From: Apostichopus japonicus
Lineage: Eukaryota > Echinodermata > Holothuroidea > Aspidochirotida > Stichopodidae
Direction: 5' to 3'
Length of the DNA: 64,000 nt
Assembly (NCBI RefSeq): GCF_037975245.1
Contig: NC_092571.1
Span: 18,682,917-18,746,916, forward strand
Shown here: positions 38,001 to 52,000 of the stretch, piece after piece
How the letters are laid out: every line of letters begins with the position of its first letter
How positions within the stretch are numbered: the first letter of the stretch is position 1
Position numbers and translations under genes: made by a program
Notes under the pieces: generated by a model
What the model was told of the DNA's origin: nothing
The model's database searches: none
The model's input: the letters and a program-made list of their open reading frames with translations, nothing else

Positions 38001-40068
38001 TTACTTACTTCCTTCCTCTGGACACGTGGCGCAGCATTTGCCTGGTTCAGATATAGGGTTGTCGCAGTCGAGAGCTGGACATATGATTGGATCACAAATG
38101 ATAGTTCCTTTCTAAAAAGTAGAGAGAAAAAGTTAATTTGTATTATTAACTTGTCAATGATTATCTCTAGTAACGGTTTAATTATCCTCTTACCAGGACC
38201 AATCGCATTGTTACGATAACCAAACAAACTGTGGATATTTGTGAGCAAAGAGTGATCTTGAACCATAAGGCCCATAGTTGGGTCCAGTCCTGAGGTTTGT
38301 ATATACATGCCCCATAAAATGAGTTAGAAATACGATTCATTATATCAACACTGTACTAAAGAAGAAACTTGTCTGAGCACCTGATGTCACGTGGAAAGAC
38401 GTACTTATGATAGTCAGATACCGTCAACATTAGACATAGCTATAACAAATACGAGTTTTCTGTGACTTAAGACGACATGCTTTGAGCAGGTTTACTTCGA
38501 CCATGCAGGTTTTCGACTTTAAAGTGAAAAGGCAGAAACTGAAGAAAATAAATCTATCACAATTTGTTAGCTTCTGTCATTTTTATAAGTGATAAACAGA
38601 TTAAGTCCGTTATGTTCATATAAGGTATGCTATACATGGAATACAGGCAGGTCTTAATCGGAAAACATTTTGACACGAAAATGTATCGATTCTTACTGAC
38701 TTATAGCCTGGCCATTACCATGTACTGACCTATAGCCTGTCCATTACCATGTACTGACCTAGTCTGACCATTGTCATATACTGACCTGGCCTGGCCATCC
38801 CTTTCGACCTAGAAATTTGTATTGGAAAGCAAGGTGGTACACTAAAGAAGTAATCCACGGAAACATTTGAATAACCATGACCCATCTGAATAACCATGAC
38901 CCATCTGTACATTTGAATAACCATGAACCATCTGTACATTTGAATAACCATGACCCATCTGTACATTTGAATAACCATGACGAAGCTGTACATTTGAATA
39001 ACCATGACCCATCTGTACATTTCTTAAATTCCATGCAATATTTATCATTCAGCTGTTATTTTTAAGGGCTGACATTTAAACCTGATTTCATAAATACATC
39101 GTTTCCCTCTGAACGATCACATAAAACATAACCTACATTTCAGAGGTAACACGTATCATGGAGGTTTGCAAACAAAATCTATCCCATTGAAAAATTAGAA
39201 AAGGACCAGTTTGTCACGAATTATCATTTTATTACTCATGAGATGTCCGCTTGATCACGTTTATCACCAATTTAAAATGACCCTTTGACCTTATGACAAC
39301 TCAGCAATCCATTGTGATCGGATTTATAGAAAAGCTTGACCTATTTACCAACATTCGTAAAAACTGTCAATCACATGTCACGTTACGAACATACTAGTAA
39401 CAGATTCTAAAGGTTCCAAGTGGGATTTAGCGGTTGGGGAAGGGGCTAAGGAAGGGGCCCAAGGGAAGGAGGTTAAAGGAAGGAGGTTAAGGTGAGGCGT
39501 TTCAAGAGACAACAAAAACTGCATGACATCTAGAAAGGACAAAAGCTGAGGAGCGCATATAGATAGGATTGCTTGTATCATGACAAAAGAAATCATGGTG
39601 CGTGTGGACCACAATGAACAAAAAGGTTCTCTAAACAGATATTACTCATACCTCAAAGTTATTATTTCAAGATGAGAAAATTGCTTGAATTTTCTTACAA
39701 TTTCAATATACAAGTATCAACGTCTGATTGGTCACTGATATGACGTCATTTATTTACGTCGTCACAAAAATATAACTTCCAGTGATAAAGGTCTGTCTTT
39801 ACACTTCTGAGACCCTTCCTCATACAATCAACACATTCAAAGCGAAGTGATTAAAGTTACCGGGTTGCATTATTGTTTTAGGAAAGAAATGAAAAACATT
39901 GCGAAGAAATTATTAATAATTTACCTCACAGCGACAAGTGGTACATATAGGATCATAGGCTGGCTTCCAAGTTGCACCAGATGACCAATAAAGTCTGTCG
40001 AAGTAACATGCATCTTCCAAGTTTGTGCTTACTTCTGACGTCTGCTGGCAGGTTGAGGAGAATACTAC
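35023..40068 (-). CDS. CHRD: Chordin VWC domains 2-4 and acidic C-terminal tail
   Basis: VWC2 is 39925-40068 plus 38009-38111; VWC3 is 36942-37048 plus 36591-36690; VWC4 is 35696-35853 plus 35403-35496. Each has all ten cysteines, and a phase-0 intron follows the fourth cysteine in every case (CRCE|K, CTCE|V, CHCN|D). An 18-base exon (37311-37328) lies in the VWC2-VWC3 linker. The last exon encodes an acidic tail DEPEEVESSDSAVEDSRS and stops at 35023-35025. Confidence 0.93.
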
Positions 40069-43000
40069 CTGTAATGCAAATACGAGTCAATGTTGTATAA
40101 CATAACATAACAATTAATATTTATATAGCGCTATTCCATCTAGATCATAGCGCTTGTGACACAGACACAAATTAGCATGGAAATAGGTGAGTCTTAAGAT
40201 TACTACGAAATGGAGAGATATTGTCAATTTCTCTTATAGTACGAGGGAGATTGATCCATGTTCTTCCTCATTAGTATAGAACTTATTGGCAGACTTATAT
40301 AAGTTAAGTACATAGGCCTATACAGTATGCTTGTACTCAATACAGTTGTATGTCCTTGTATATATACAACCTGCATCTCACTTGTCAAGTCGTACTCAAT
40401 CTAAATACTCGCCAAGAAAATAGTCTGATGTTTCATATATTTACATTGAACTATATTCATTCATCATTTAAATGAAGAACCTCAATAGCATTCCAGTCCG
40501 TAAAGTGGTCTCGAGCACACTTGAATTGTACCGTCGGATAACTTGTGTCGTGTATCCGTTATCGACTTTTGCATCTAGCCATAACCGTACATCGCTTTAT
40601 GACGTAACAAATACATATTGTGAATCTTTATTATAGCTTCGTATAACGTAGAACATGAATTCTCCCGGTGTCAACAAAGGCAATGATTACATCATAGGCG
40701 TACACTGTTTAAGTAGTTATTGGTTGGATTTCACGGAATGGACTCGGGTCGTAATATTGTGGCTGGAGGTCTTAACTTGGCAATTAACTATATGTTGTAG
40801 CAGCATTATCTAGGATTATTTCAGACGTTTTTAACATCTTCTATTGTGCCTTTCAATCCTGAGAAATATTTTTGGACCTCAGTTTGTAAAATACAAAATT
40901 AACATTTGATATACTCTTGCGAAGGTCTTGCGTGTATAATAAACTTATCATATAGGAGCATATATAGTTACTGTCTCTGCATGGACGGACCTTCACCGGC
41001 GCTTGATAAGGTCAAATGTATAAATGATGGAAATAAATGAATACATAACATTAGCTTGAACTCTGAAAATATCCTTTGGAACAGAGCCGACTATATGTTC
41101 CGCCTATTGTTTATTTTGACATTTTAAAGAGCTATTTTGGGACAGTTAAATGACACATGAACCGAAACACAAAAGATTTGAATTGGACAACTGCATAGTG
41201 ATATTAAAACCTGAGAACTGAGTTTTTGACCCTTGTCATGTCGTCCGGGTCATTCACTTGGTGTGTACCGATAATTGATGTTTTCCATAGTCATTAATCA
41301 ATTAAAACATTATGTTTTTGCTCTGTTTATTATGAAGCTGTAATCTTTTGCATATTCTATACAATTACCAGTAACTCTCCATCAGTTTTAAATCATTAAT
41401 CTGTCTGTAGTCTTGACTCTGATAAAGGTTCGCACTGTAACAGATTAATGTTTGCAATTGATCGTCTGTCATTACATTGTAGGGAACTTTATGTTATTAC
41501 AATAACATCAATGGTATAGACCTATACAGATCTTTCAGTGCTTTAAGACATCATTGCTTTAGTAGTAATGTCACCAGTTTAATTCATCGAGAGAGGACGT
41601 AAATTTCTTATTGTTCTGTAAACATTTTACTGGCTGTAATGAGTAGGCTACTAATTTATCTTGTAGACTGGAGTGTTCAGACAAAGATGCCGCAAGTGGA
41701 ATGTTATGCGGAACTCGCTCACAATGTTGACGTCATTAATTGAGTGACGATGACAAAACAGGTGATATGAATCAAGAGGATGGCATTAACAGCCTCTTTC
41801 AATTTAATTGTCAGTTATTTGGCTCTTTCGTTCTCTGGGTAAATGTCTGTATGCTTGAGATAATATAGGGAATCAGTCATTTAAACACGTTTACAAATAT
41901 TCAGATGAAATAATTATTAACCTGTTATCGCTTTGAGTTCCCTGTGCTGATGGATGGCTTGTACAATCGTAACATGATCAAGAGATCTGTTGATATTGGG
42001 GTTCAAATGTCAGCAAGATTTAATAGCCTTATAGTTGCATTTTGGTGATAAATTAACAGCCACAAGTTGTGGAACACAGTCGCCTTCTAGAGGATGCATG
42101 ATATTATCTGAAGTGATAATCTATCTTTAGTCTATATGAATAACACAATAAACGAAATCTCCAAAGTTTGCGAAAGACAATTTAAATATTTGCACTACAC
42201 TTGCACTACTCGAAATGTTCTGTATTGCTCTAAAAGGTGCAACGCTGGCTTAATAGCAGCAACCTCACAATTCTATTAGTGATATGTCAACAGTTCATGG
42301 CTTGGTTAAAATGACACAGAGCTACCTTACATACATATCATACTGAATTGTATGTATGTATGTATGTATTGTAGATCCTCCTGCAGGCAGGAACTCGCGA
42401 AGAAGCCTCACCATAGCCTGAACTATATTCCTCTACATCCCATACAGGCCATCTTTGTATCTTTGAGTTAGCTATGTCTACATACGATCTGCGTTACACA
42501 TGGTTTCATGATTGTCGTTTGAACGTAGGTGATCTTGTCAAGTTGTCAGAGCTACGTTGAGACCCTCACAGCTGTACGCAATACTACTGCTTTGCTAAAA
42601 TTAACTGTTTCCCCCGAGAGAATTGCAAATAATATAATAGACACTGACGGAAACAACTGGTGTAGTTGCAAACAGAATGTAAACAATGTTAAATGTAAGA
42701 GGTGCCATGGTAGTATGGAAACCTCAAAGGGCACACACTATCATACTCAATGGGTTTAGAAATACATCAATATATTGTCATAGAGTTATAATGTCACAAC
42801 TTACTGCAATGTACTTCCTGACATCGCATAAATTGACATGTTTGGCACAATTTAAAAATTAATGGCGCTATATAATAAAAGTCTCTTGTTTCCTTCATTT
42901 AGTAATCCGTGTAACAATTAGAAGTGCAAATATATACTTGATATTGGAAAGTTCACACCTGGTGAAGTCAGTGATAACATTAGGATTACGTAGTATTTGG

Positions 43001-46000
43001 CACAAATAATAAGATACAACAATTTGTACATATATGTATGTTTGTGTCTGGTACATTATTCAAATTACGACATGGGAGATTCTAGCCATATAAATGGCAT
43101 ATCAAAGACTCCGTAGATGAACAACTGTCGCGCTTGGTCTTTTGAAATCACTGTCACATTGATGTAACTGGGTGAACGCTTTGAAGATAATTGAGCACGT
43201 GTGATCTATCTGGGCGGGAATGCAAACTATAGCACCAAACAATTAGGTTCCACGTTTCTCAAATTGCTGCATCACTTAAGGTGTGACACTGATCCGTTTT
43301 GAATCACAAATAAGGCCATCCAGAAATGTAGGGCAATATTTAAGGGTATCTTCAGAACCACATGCCTCTACATACCATCGCAAACTGCGATGAATAGGTT
43401 ACACATTAGTAACGCCACCCAATAGTAACACTAAGGGACTTCCGCTGACAAGGAAATTGTTCGTTCTTAAGTTACGTGTTTTTAGTTTACAAAATGTGCA
43501 TGATAAACAAGTCCATGACGCTACGTGGAAACAAACAAGAATATACTGTAGTTCGTATGAAAATGATAGCCAATACTCTATATTTTACGGCTGTTGTTTT
43601 CCAAATATCATACTTCAATCGAGGTCAGTGGGCCAAAATTAATTTTAACAAGTTTTAGCAAACGAAACGAACGTGCAAAATATTTTGCAAACTTCACACA
43701 ATCTTATGGAATGTTTATTTGAAAATGAGGCATCTTTCTTTCATGACGTTTAATACGTACCTGTCCACGAATCTCCCCAGACACGTGTGATTTTGTACTG
43801 ATCTGTATAAACGCTTGGCCTTCATTCATCCTCTCCATGAAGCTCTCTTCAATATCGTCTATGATGCCAAACGCCTAAAAGAACGATAAATTCAAGATGA
43901 ACGGATAAGTAAATCAGTGGGCCTGAAGACCTATTGTTTGAAAATACAGGTGTCTTATTCCGAAAGATGATAAGATTTGAGGGTTAATGAGAATAAACCA
44001 TAAGCCAACCCCTCCCCCCCCCCTTCCCCGAACCAATTGGCATTCTCCCTCTTATTCATGGTCAGTTTGACCATTCAGGTCCTGAGTACACTTTTCCCAC
44101 CACTTCAATTCCTCTCCCAAACCCCCGATCTGAAATTTGAATAAAGAAATAGAAAAATCTGAAAATTACCAAATTTCCACGGAATGCATCCAAAATTCTG
44201 CTAACTTGTGCGCTTCCTGCATTGTAGTAACCCATCTGTGCATACGCATGGTGTTCTTCGTTTTGGAGTCCACTCACTGCTATTTCATAATGTAGACGAC
44301 AGTCTTCGTCAAAGCCCATCCACGCATGCCCAGCAGCAGATGTCGCTATAGGAGGACTAAACGAAGCGCCCGATAGTTGAATGGGAAGCTCTACTCACAC
44401 AAAGAAAAAACACAGAAGAGCAAACGTAACTATGATGTCACACATTTATAAATATGGCAACCGAATTGCTTAACGTTTAAAACCAAGCCTTATCGAACAA
44501 ACAGCATAATATCTCATGTACACAAATTTACATCAAGATACTTAAAATAAATACATTTCTTTTGTTAAAGCCTCAAAATTGTACATACCTGCTTCTCGGT
44601 TAACATATTGGTTGTACGGCAACTGAGTAATTCGGCCACGTAGTTCTGATATGATATATTCTGATGTGGCAACGTTCACAAATACTTCACCTCGTAAGAG
44701 CATCTGGATTTCTTTTGGCTTTGGTTTTGTATATGTACCAATCGCCTGCAAGGGTTTAGGACAAAAGAGCCACATATAATGTCTATCTTAATGATTCACA
44801 AAGTAATGCCGATACAATATATACTAAGGGGAAAAGTATATCATAGTAACGTAATGTAATATGACAAAAAAGCTGAGTGTGTTGAGGGGGTGGGGGGGGG
44901 GGTGTAAGGGAGTGGATTCTTAATTCTCTGACCATAAATGCTTTAAACTAATGTAATTCAATTGAGGCCTTCCATTGGGCGGGATCTGATTACGTCACAG
45001 CAACTCACCAAGCCATTGCCATCGTAGCCGTCAATAATGTCAGCGATAATCTTTCTTCTGTCTGCATTCTTTGTTTCTGCTTCTAATGTTATTGCAGTTA
45101 CTTGTCTATTGCGTAAACCACTTAACAATATCTAAGGAGAGAGACAAAAAAAAGAAATGAATTTATGTCTGCAAGGTGTGTCAGAAAGAGTGTTATAATG
45201 TAATGGGGTATACGCTGCACGTAGAGATGACCATGGTAATGCAATGTTGGTCGCACATGGTAATGTACGGTACAGGATGCGAACAAAGTAGGCCTGTGAA
45301 ATGTAAGGTAGCACAAACTCAACCCTCTTCAAACCACATATTGATTTGTAGTTTTATCTTACCTTGTATTCGACCACACCACTTCTAGCAATCGAGATAA
45401 CAGTACCATATATAGAGAGTACTAACCCTTACCCTAACCACACATTGATTTGTAGTTTTATCTTACCTTGTATTCGACCACACCACTTCTAGCAATCGAG
45501 ATAAGAGTACCATATATAGAGAGTACTAACCCTTACCCTAACCACACATTGATTTGTAGTTGTATCTTACCTTGTATTCGACCACACCACTTCTAGCAAT
45601 CGAGATAAGAGTACCATATATAGAGAGTACTAACCCTAACCCTAACCACACATTGATTTGTAGTTTTATCTTACCTTGTATTCGACCACACCACTTCTAG
45701 CAATCGAGATAAGAGTACCATATATAGAGAGTACTAACCCTAACCACATATTGATTTGTAGTTGTATCTTACCTTGTATTCGACCACACCACTTCTAGCA
45801 ATCGAGATAATAGCAGATCCTGTAGCACCCATCGCCTTCTGTCTTCCCAAAGCCTGGCTTCCCGACAATACGGCGTGGAGGGCTATTTGCATAACAAGAA
45901 AATCGCAACAAAATTAGTACTTGAATATCCAAATAATAAACGAATAATTACTTGTGGCATGTATGTCATTCACCGGATTAAACAATATACAATTGTTGTT

Positions 46001-49000
46001 CGCTAATATTTGTAATAGGGTCACCTTTGTTTCTGTCAGTTATGAGAAATTAATGTTTACTACTCATCAAACAAAAGCCATAACGTGGCATGAAGAATAA
46101 ACCGTTATACTTACTATTGCATGTGGATAAAGGTGTCACAAGACCAGCTAAAACACCAGTTTGTCCCAAAATTGAGACTCTGAAGATCAATTGACCTCGT
46201 GAAAACCACTTCCGGACGGATTTGGGTACTCTTTCTAAAACAGTTGCTAGTTCTCGAGACTGCAAAATTAAATGATATTTGGTGAATATTTAAATTGAAT
46301 TTAATTGCAATCGCACGAATATCTGCTAATGGCTTCATTTACTGCATTATGATTAGTATTGTAGACTGCTTAAAATCTACATCACGAATACAGCATTAAT
46401 TTAAATCAAATGGACCAAAATTCCTCTTTAAATCATTCCAAGGAAGCTCTGTCCATACTTAAAATGTTTGCCTCTCTACCATTAGTACACGCGAGGTGCA
46501 TGAAGCACTTCATCCAACCAATAAATTCCCTTTGCGCGTTCAATATAATATGACGTTACACTTACTCCGTTGTCAATGGTTGCTGTGGACGAGAACAAAG
46601 TCTGTGTCTTCTTCCTAAGTTCTACCGTGATGTTTATGTTGCTGCCACGGTCTAATGAAATTGAAGAAATATACAAATAAAACGTATTTTATTTATACCT
46701 TGTTCAATACTTCATCAGTATACAGAAGCTAAAACTTCGTTCGAAATGTACAAGGAGAGCATCATATAATTTAGTAGACCTATTGCTAAACTGAATTATG
46801 CTAACCTACACGTATACGTACGTAAGATGTGACAATTGTGAGGAAGTGGAAGGTGAGGAGGGATGAGCTAGGGATACAGTGTACATGGTAAAACATATTT
46901 TAATATGTGTAGCTGCTGGCTTTACAAACGTATTATGCTTAATGCTTCTGTCAATTACTCTCCCTTTCATTGTACTGTGGAATTTAAGGTGATAAAGTGA
47001 AGCAAACACAAGCATACCTTCATGGTACCGACATTCATTGAAGACTTCCTTATACTTAATTTATATTACCATGGGAACTTGTCAGCAAACTTTTTTTCAT
47101 AAAATTATGAATACCATGCAAATAGATATTTCGAAACTGCTTAAAGAAAATTGTGTTTGTTTGTTGTTTTTATTCGTTGTTATCATATAGTAATTCTGTG
47201 TAATTATATTATATTTTCTTTAACGCGATCGTGGATCACGTTAGTGAATACATCATCATATCATTATAAATTCTTTGGTACGAATATCTTCAGAGAGATC
47301 AGAAATGCTAGTACATGTTCCTGTATAATCGCCTTTGAATTGAGTCAATGAAGAACGAATCGAATGCTCTAAAGAGGGTGTGGTGTAATAAACATGAATA
47401 TGCATCATATTACAAACGCCTTAAAGCTATCAGTGTCAGCAAAATTATGATTAATACGAAAGGAGGCTACAAACTATTATAGGGATAATGCTCTTAAGGT
47501 CGTTAATCTCTAGACAGTTCATGGCGGCAATGCCAAGTTAATGTTTGTTTGCAAGCATAACAAACACATCTCCATGTCATTGACACGGATTGCGTGCAGT
47601 GAAAAGTACGACTAAAAGTCTACAGTACCGATACTGTGCCAATAAGCCATACCTGCTCGACTTTCCACAAGTCCATCCAATAGAGCTATAAGGTTTATAT
47701 TGGCCCCGTCAGACGACACGGACATACTAACAATACCGCCGTTGCCTAGCGACGGGTTCAACGGTGACCGTTTGGTAGGTGTGACCAGTAATGTGCTGAA
47801 AGATTCTGTTCAAAACGAGAAGAAATTTCATCACTTGGGTGACAATGCATGACAAATTTAGAAGCACAGATCAGTCAAGGATACTAAATAACTTACAAGA
47901 AATACATATGTCTTGAAGTCTGCAAAAAATCATTAACCCTTTAAAGCATAGAAAATGTTATAGCTTATAAATAAGGTATACCATACATATAAAATACTAC
48001 GGTAGCCTAGGGATGTCCGTGAAGTAGCATATGACCGCATAATTACACGTCTTCATTTGCCCATCTCGTTTAAGGAAGGAACAAGAAGAAGAAGTATAGG
48101 GTGGCTGTAGGGGAGGGGTCAATGGGATGAGGAACACCTAGGGCACCGATCCTACCGTCATAATCAATGACAGGTATCAATAAACTGACGTTGAGGAGGG
48201 AACGTAAGAGTTCGCCGAGGCTGGGTGATCGTGGAAGTTAAGTCTTGGATAAATGTAATAACTGCCGGCAGGCTGCAGTCATAGAGGCAAATATTAAACA
48301 TATTTACCTGCACTAAATGCACGATGGTGTACAATGCGACCTTTGACCTCTCCATTTGATATTCTTTTAGTTGTAATGCTGACAAAAATCTGGCTCGTTC
48401 GGATTCTTTGCAAATGTTCTCCGGGAAGGTTTGTCCATACACCACAAACCTGCAGCGACATAATACGATATAGATATAATTAGGACCATGTCTCGCAACA
48501 CATAACTCTATCCCTTGTATAATTAACTCCACTGGGTGAATAACTTTATTTATGCAATAAATAACATGGATCAATGCCGGTCACAGTATTGTTTACTTCA
48601 CGATTATGATAATAAATACGTAAAAGTCACATATATATTTACATATTATCCTGAACATTCAGAGAGAACAACGCAATAAAATGTAAGGAAAATGATATGT
48701 TCCACGACCCTGTTTCCTACCTTGTCTGTTTGGTCTCCGATCTCATGCCTGTAGAGTGTTTCATTCACGATATCCATGAACACAATTGCGACTGGCTTTT
48801 TTATCCTGAAATAATAAAATGAACAAAGAAAATAACGTATCATAATAATAAGAGCCAAACGGGCACTATGGTTCCTTGCTTAGTGAAATATTACAGTGTT
48901 GAATATCATCACCAAATATCATAGTTGATAAAATTAATGCATATGTTTACCCACATGTACCAGCTATTAACCAACAACGGTATTCCAAGTTAGGATACAA

Positions 49001-52000
49001 GGATACAAGAAAATGTTGGCCCCTCTCCCCCCCCCCCCAAAAAAAAAAGATAATTGGGCCCGACAAAAATTTGCGTCTAAATGGTCCCAAAAATACATGG
49101 CCCAAAAAAATTGGCTCAAAAATATATTTGCCCATAAATCTTGAAACCCAATAAATAGTCAAAATGGTCCAAAACATATTGGGCCCATAAATTCGGGTTC
49201 GGGTTCAAACTTAGGCCAACATGTACAAGCTATTAACCAATAAACTCTATACCAAGTTTGGCTACAATCTGACTTAAGGCGCCAAATAGGCCACAAAGTT
49301 TTGGGGCCCATATTGGTCCCAAAAATGTAAGCCTATATGTACTAACTTTACGTTGTTATTAATGTACTGCAATACACTGCAATACGACTATTTGACATTA
49401 ATATAGTTGACATGTTATATTGAAAAGATAAGAAAATACCTCGAATATGTCATGGTAAAATACAAGTCATTACTGCGAAGACGGAAGGACATTCTAGCCA
49501 CTCCAGCTGATCTGGATGCAACCAACCTCTGAGTCAGGAGCGATGCAAATGCTATCAACAAAAAGACGAAGAGTTTGCAAGTAACCGATTGTCATGGTAA
49601 CGGTTATTTCGAATATGAGAGGCATACTTTCATAGCGAGGAACCCTGAAAATGGTGAATTCAAAGGGTCAGACTTGGTCACTTGTTTCAACCCCAGCCTA
49701 CCACACCAAACATTACCTCTACATGACCCTACCTCCCTTCCATTATAAAACCAAACCGATGACGGCCACGCTTCTGTTTTAACTTAAACTGTAACTGCCT
49801 TTATCAACAACTAATTTAATTTAATAATTCATGCAAGGCATTATTTGCATGACATTGTTGTATGAAAAGTATCCTAGTATATGATTTGTAACACATATAC
49901 GTTCAAGAAAGAAAGGTATAAATAAACTGTGAACGTTTTGGATACATACATTCATCCATGCCGCTTATCACCCTGAAAACGCCATCACCTGACTGGCCTG
50001 CCCCTCTGACCACAGTCGGAGAAGGAATAGCTGATGACGGAGCTGTTAGAAATGAAGAAAAACATCAATTAATATTATATGAATGACTTATTTTTATTAG
50101 TACTTCCAATGACATAAAAGGGCTAGTTGAATATCCTACATGATTTCTAATTTTACCACAATATGTCTATACCAGTTAATGGGGGGGGGGGGTGGGGGGG
50201 GGGGGTCGAGTTAGGTTTTAACACTTGATTCCCTTATTGTATCATTATGACGTATTATCATATGGCAGAGAGTCGATGCGTATGAACTTACCGTTATCCT
50301 CCGGGCATCTCTTACAGCAGTGGTCTGGGCTACTGATGGGATTCTCGCATGTTGGTTCGACACAGGTGTCCTTGATGTCCGAACATGTCACTTTACCTTG
50401 TATGAGTCCGTTCACGGCAACCTAAAAATGTAAAATGTGAAATGTAAAATGTGAATTCAAAACTCAAAAATCTGAAATGTAAAATGTAAAATGAAAAATG
50501 TGACATGAGACATGTGACATGTGACATTTGAAATGTGAAATGTAAAATGTATATTGTAAAATGCAAAATTGAAATGTAAAATTAATAATTATAATTACGT
50601 AACTATAAGGATAATAGGCTTCATGTCTTCAACACCATATCTCTATATACTTGCAATACCTGACAGCTTACGTTACTGAATCCCTAATAATACTCGAAGA
50701 ACATAAACATTCCTGAAGTTTTAATCTAGGACTTTTGTTTATTTTTTCGAGCTTCTTTAAATTCAGGCAAATTGTTGCAATGACGATTTTATCACTTGTT
50801 GTTAGTTACAAAAAGTTATTTTGGCAATACATTCCGTAGTTATGAAACAAAAGTAACGCCCCTTGACTTTGAAGAAATATTTTAAATACTTCCGTTTCTG
50901 TACATCATGCAGGATTAACATCGCAGTTTACGTGACCTACTATTATATTTGGAAATAGAACAGTGGCATCGATGAAAGAAGCTTTTATTATTGGCCTGCT
51001 CTCTGTCTGATGACAGGTTATTGGTTATTGACTTTGGTCACATTAATTGTCAGCAAGATATCGTTCGTTTCTAATTGCATAGCTTACGCTTATCTTACAT
51101 TTCTTTCATGCGTACTCTTCTTCGATGCCATAATTCACAAAATCTCTTTTAAATTATTATTCCCCAAATCCTCTGCTTCTTTTCTTGGTGCGATCTTGAA
51201 CAAGATATTTGTTTGTTTCAGGTGGGTAATTCGAATGCCTACAAATCCGACCGACTTTGAGCAACTTGAATCAGAATTCTCAATAGATAACATCGAGTTT
51301 GCTATCCCACCCTTCCACTCCAGACTCCCTTGATACATTTTATGTTTTGTTATTGCAATTCTAATCACAGCCAATAGCGTCTTTATGATGTAATTCGCAG
51401 CTAACTTCAACCCAGCCCTCCCAGTCACAGACTTTCTTAAGTTGTTTTTATCTCTTGCAGGTATCTCATATTCACCTTTTCCTGTTTCTTCTCAAATTAT
51501 TTGCTATCTGCTCGTCGAGACATTTCATCATCCAGGGAGCTCTTTTTTTGTGAGGGTCAATTAATTGATTCATTAGTTACATGGTATGAGAGGAAGCAAT
51601 CAATTCGATAATATTGATGTTTGATTCTTCTTTTGTATGGATTGTTCATCAACAACTAAGTACTTTAATGATTCGCCTTACGAGTTTCCCTCGTGGTTTC
51701 CTTCAAGAGGAGCACGTTTTCAATCAACTTATGAAGGCTGAACAGGTATATTACTCGTAAGATGAACACAAAAGCCCCTCACCTGCAACCGCCCTACTTT
51801 ACTGCGTATAAACTAGTCTGCACTGCAATGAGCTCACCAGGCATCATGTAACGATACATTATGAACAGCAACAGAAACTATGATGGATTTTCAAGACAAG
51901 CCAAACCAATTCGAATTTTTAGAGGAAACTAACGTTGTAGAAAAATGTAAGCATGACGTAAAATTAAAAGCAAGGCGAATGGATTAAGCTCTCGTCAGGT

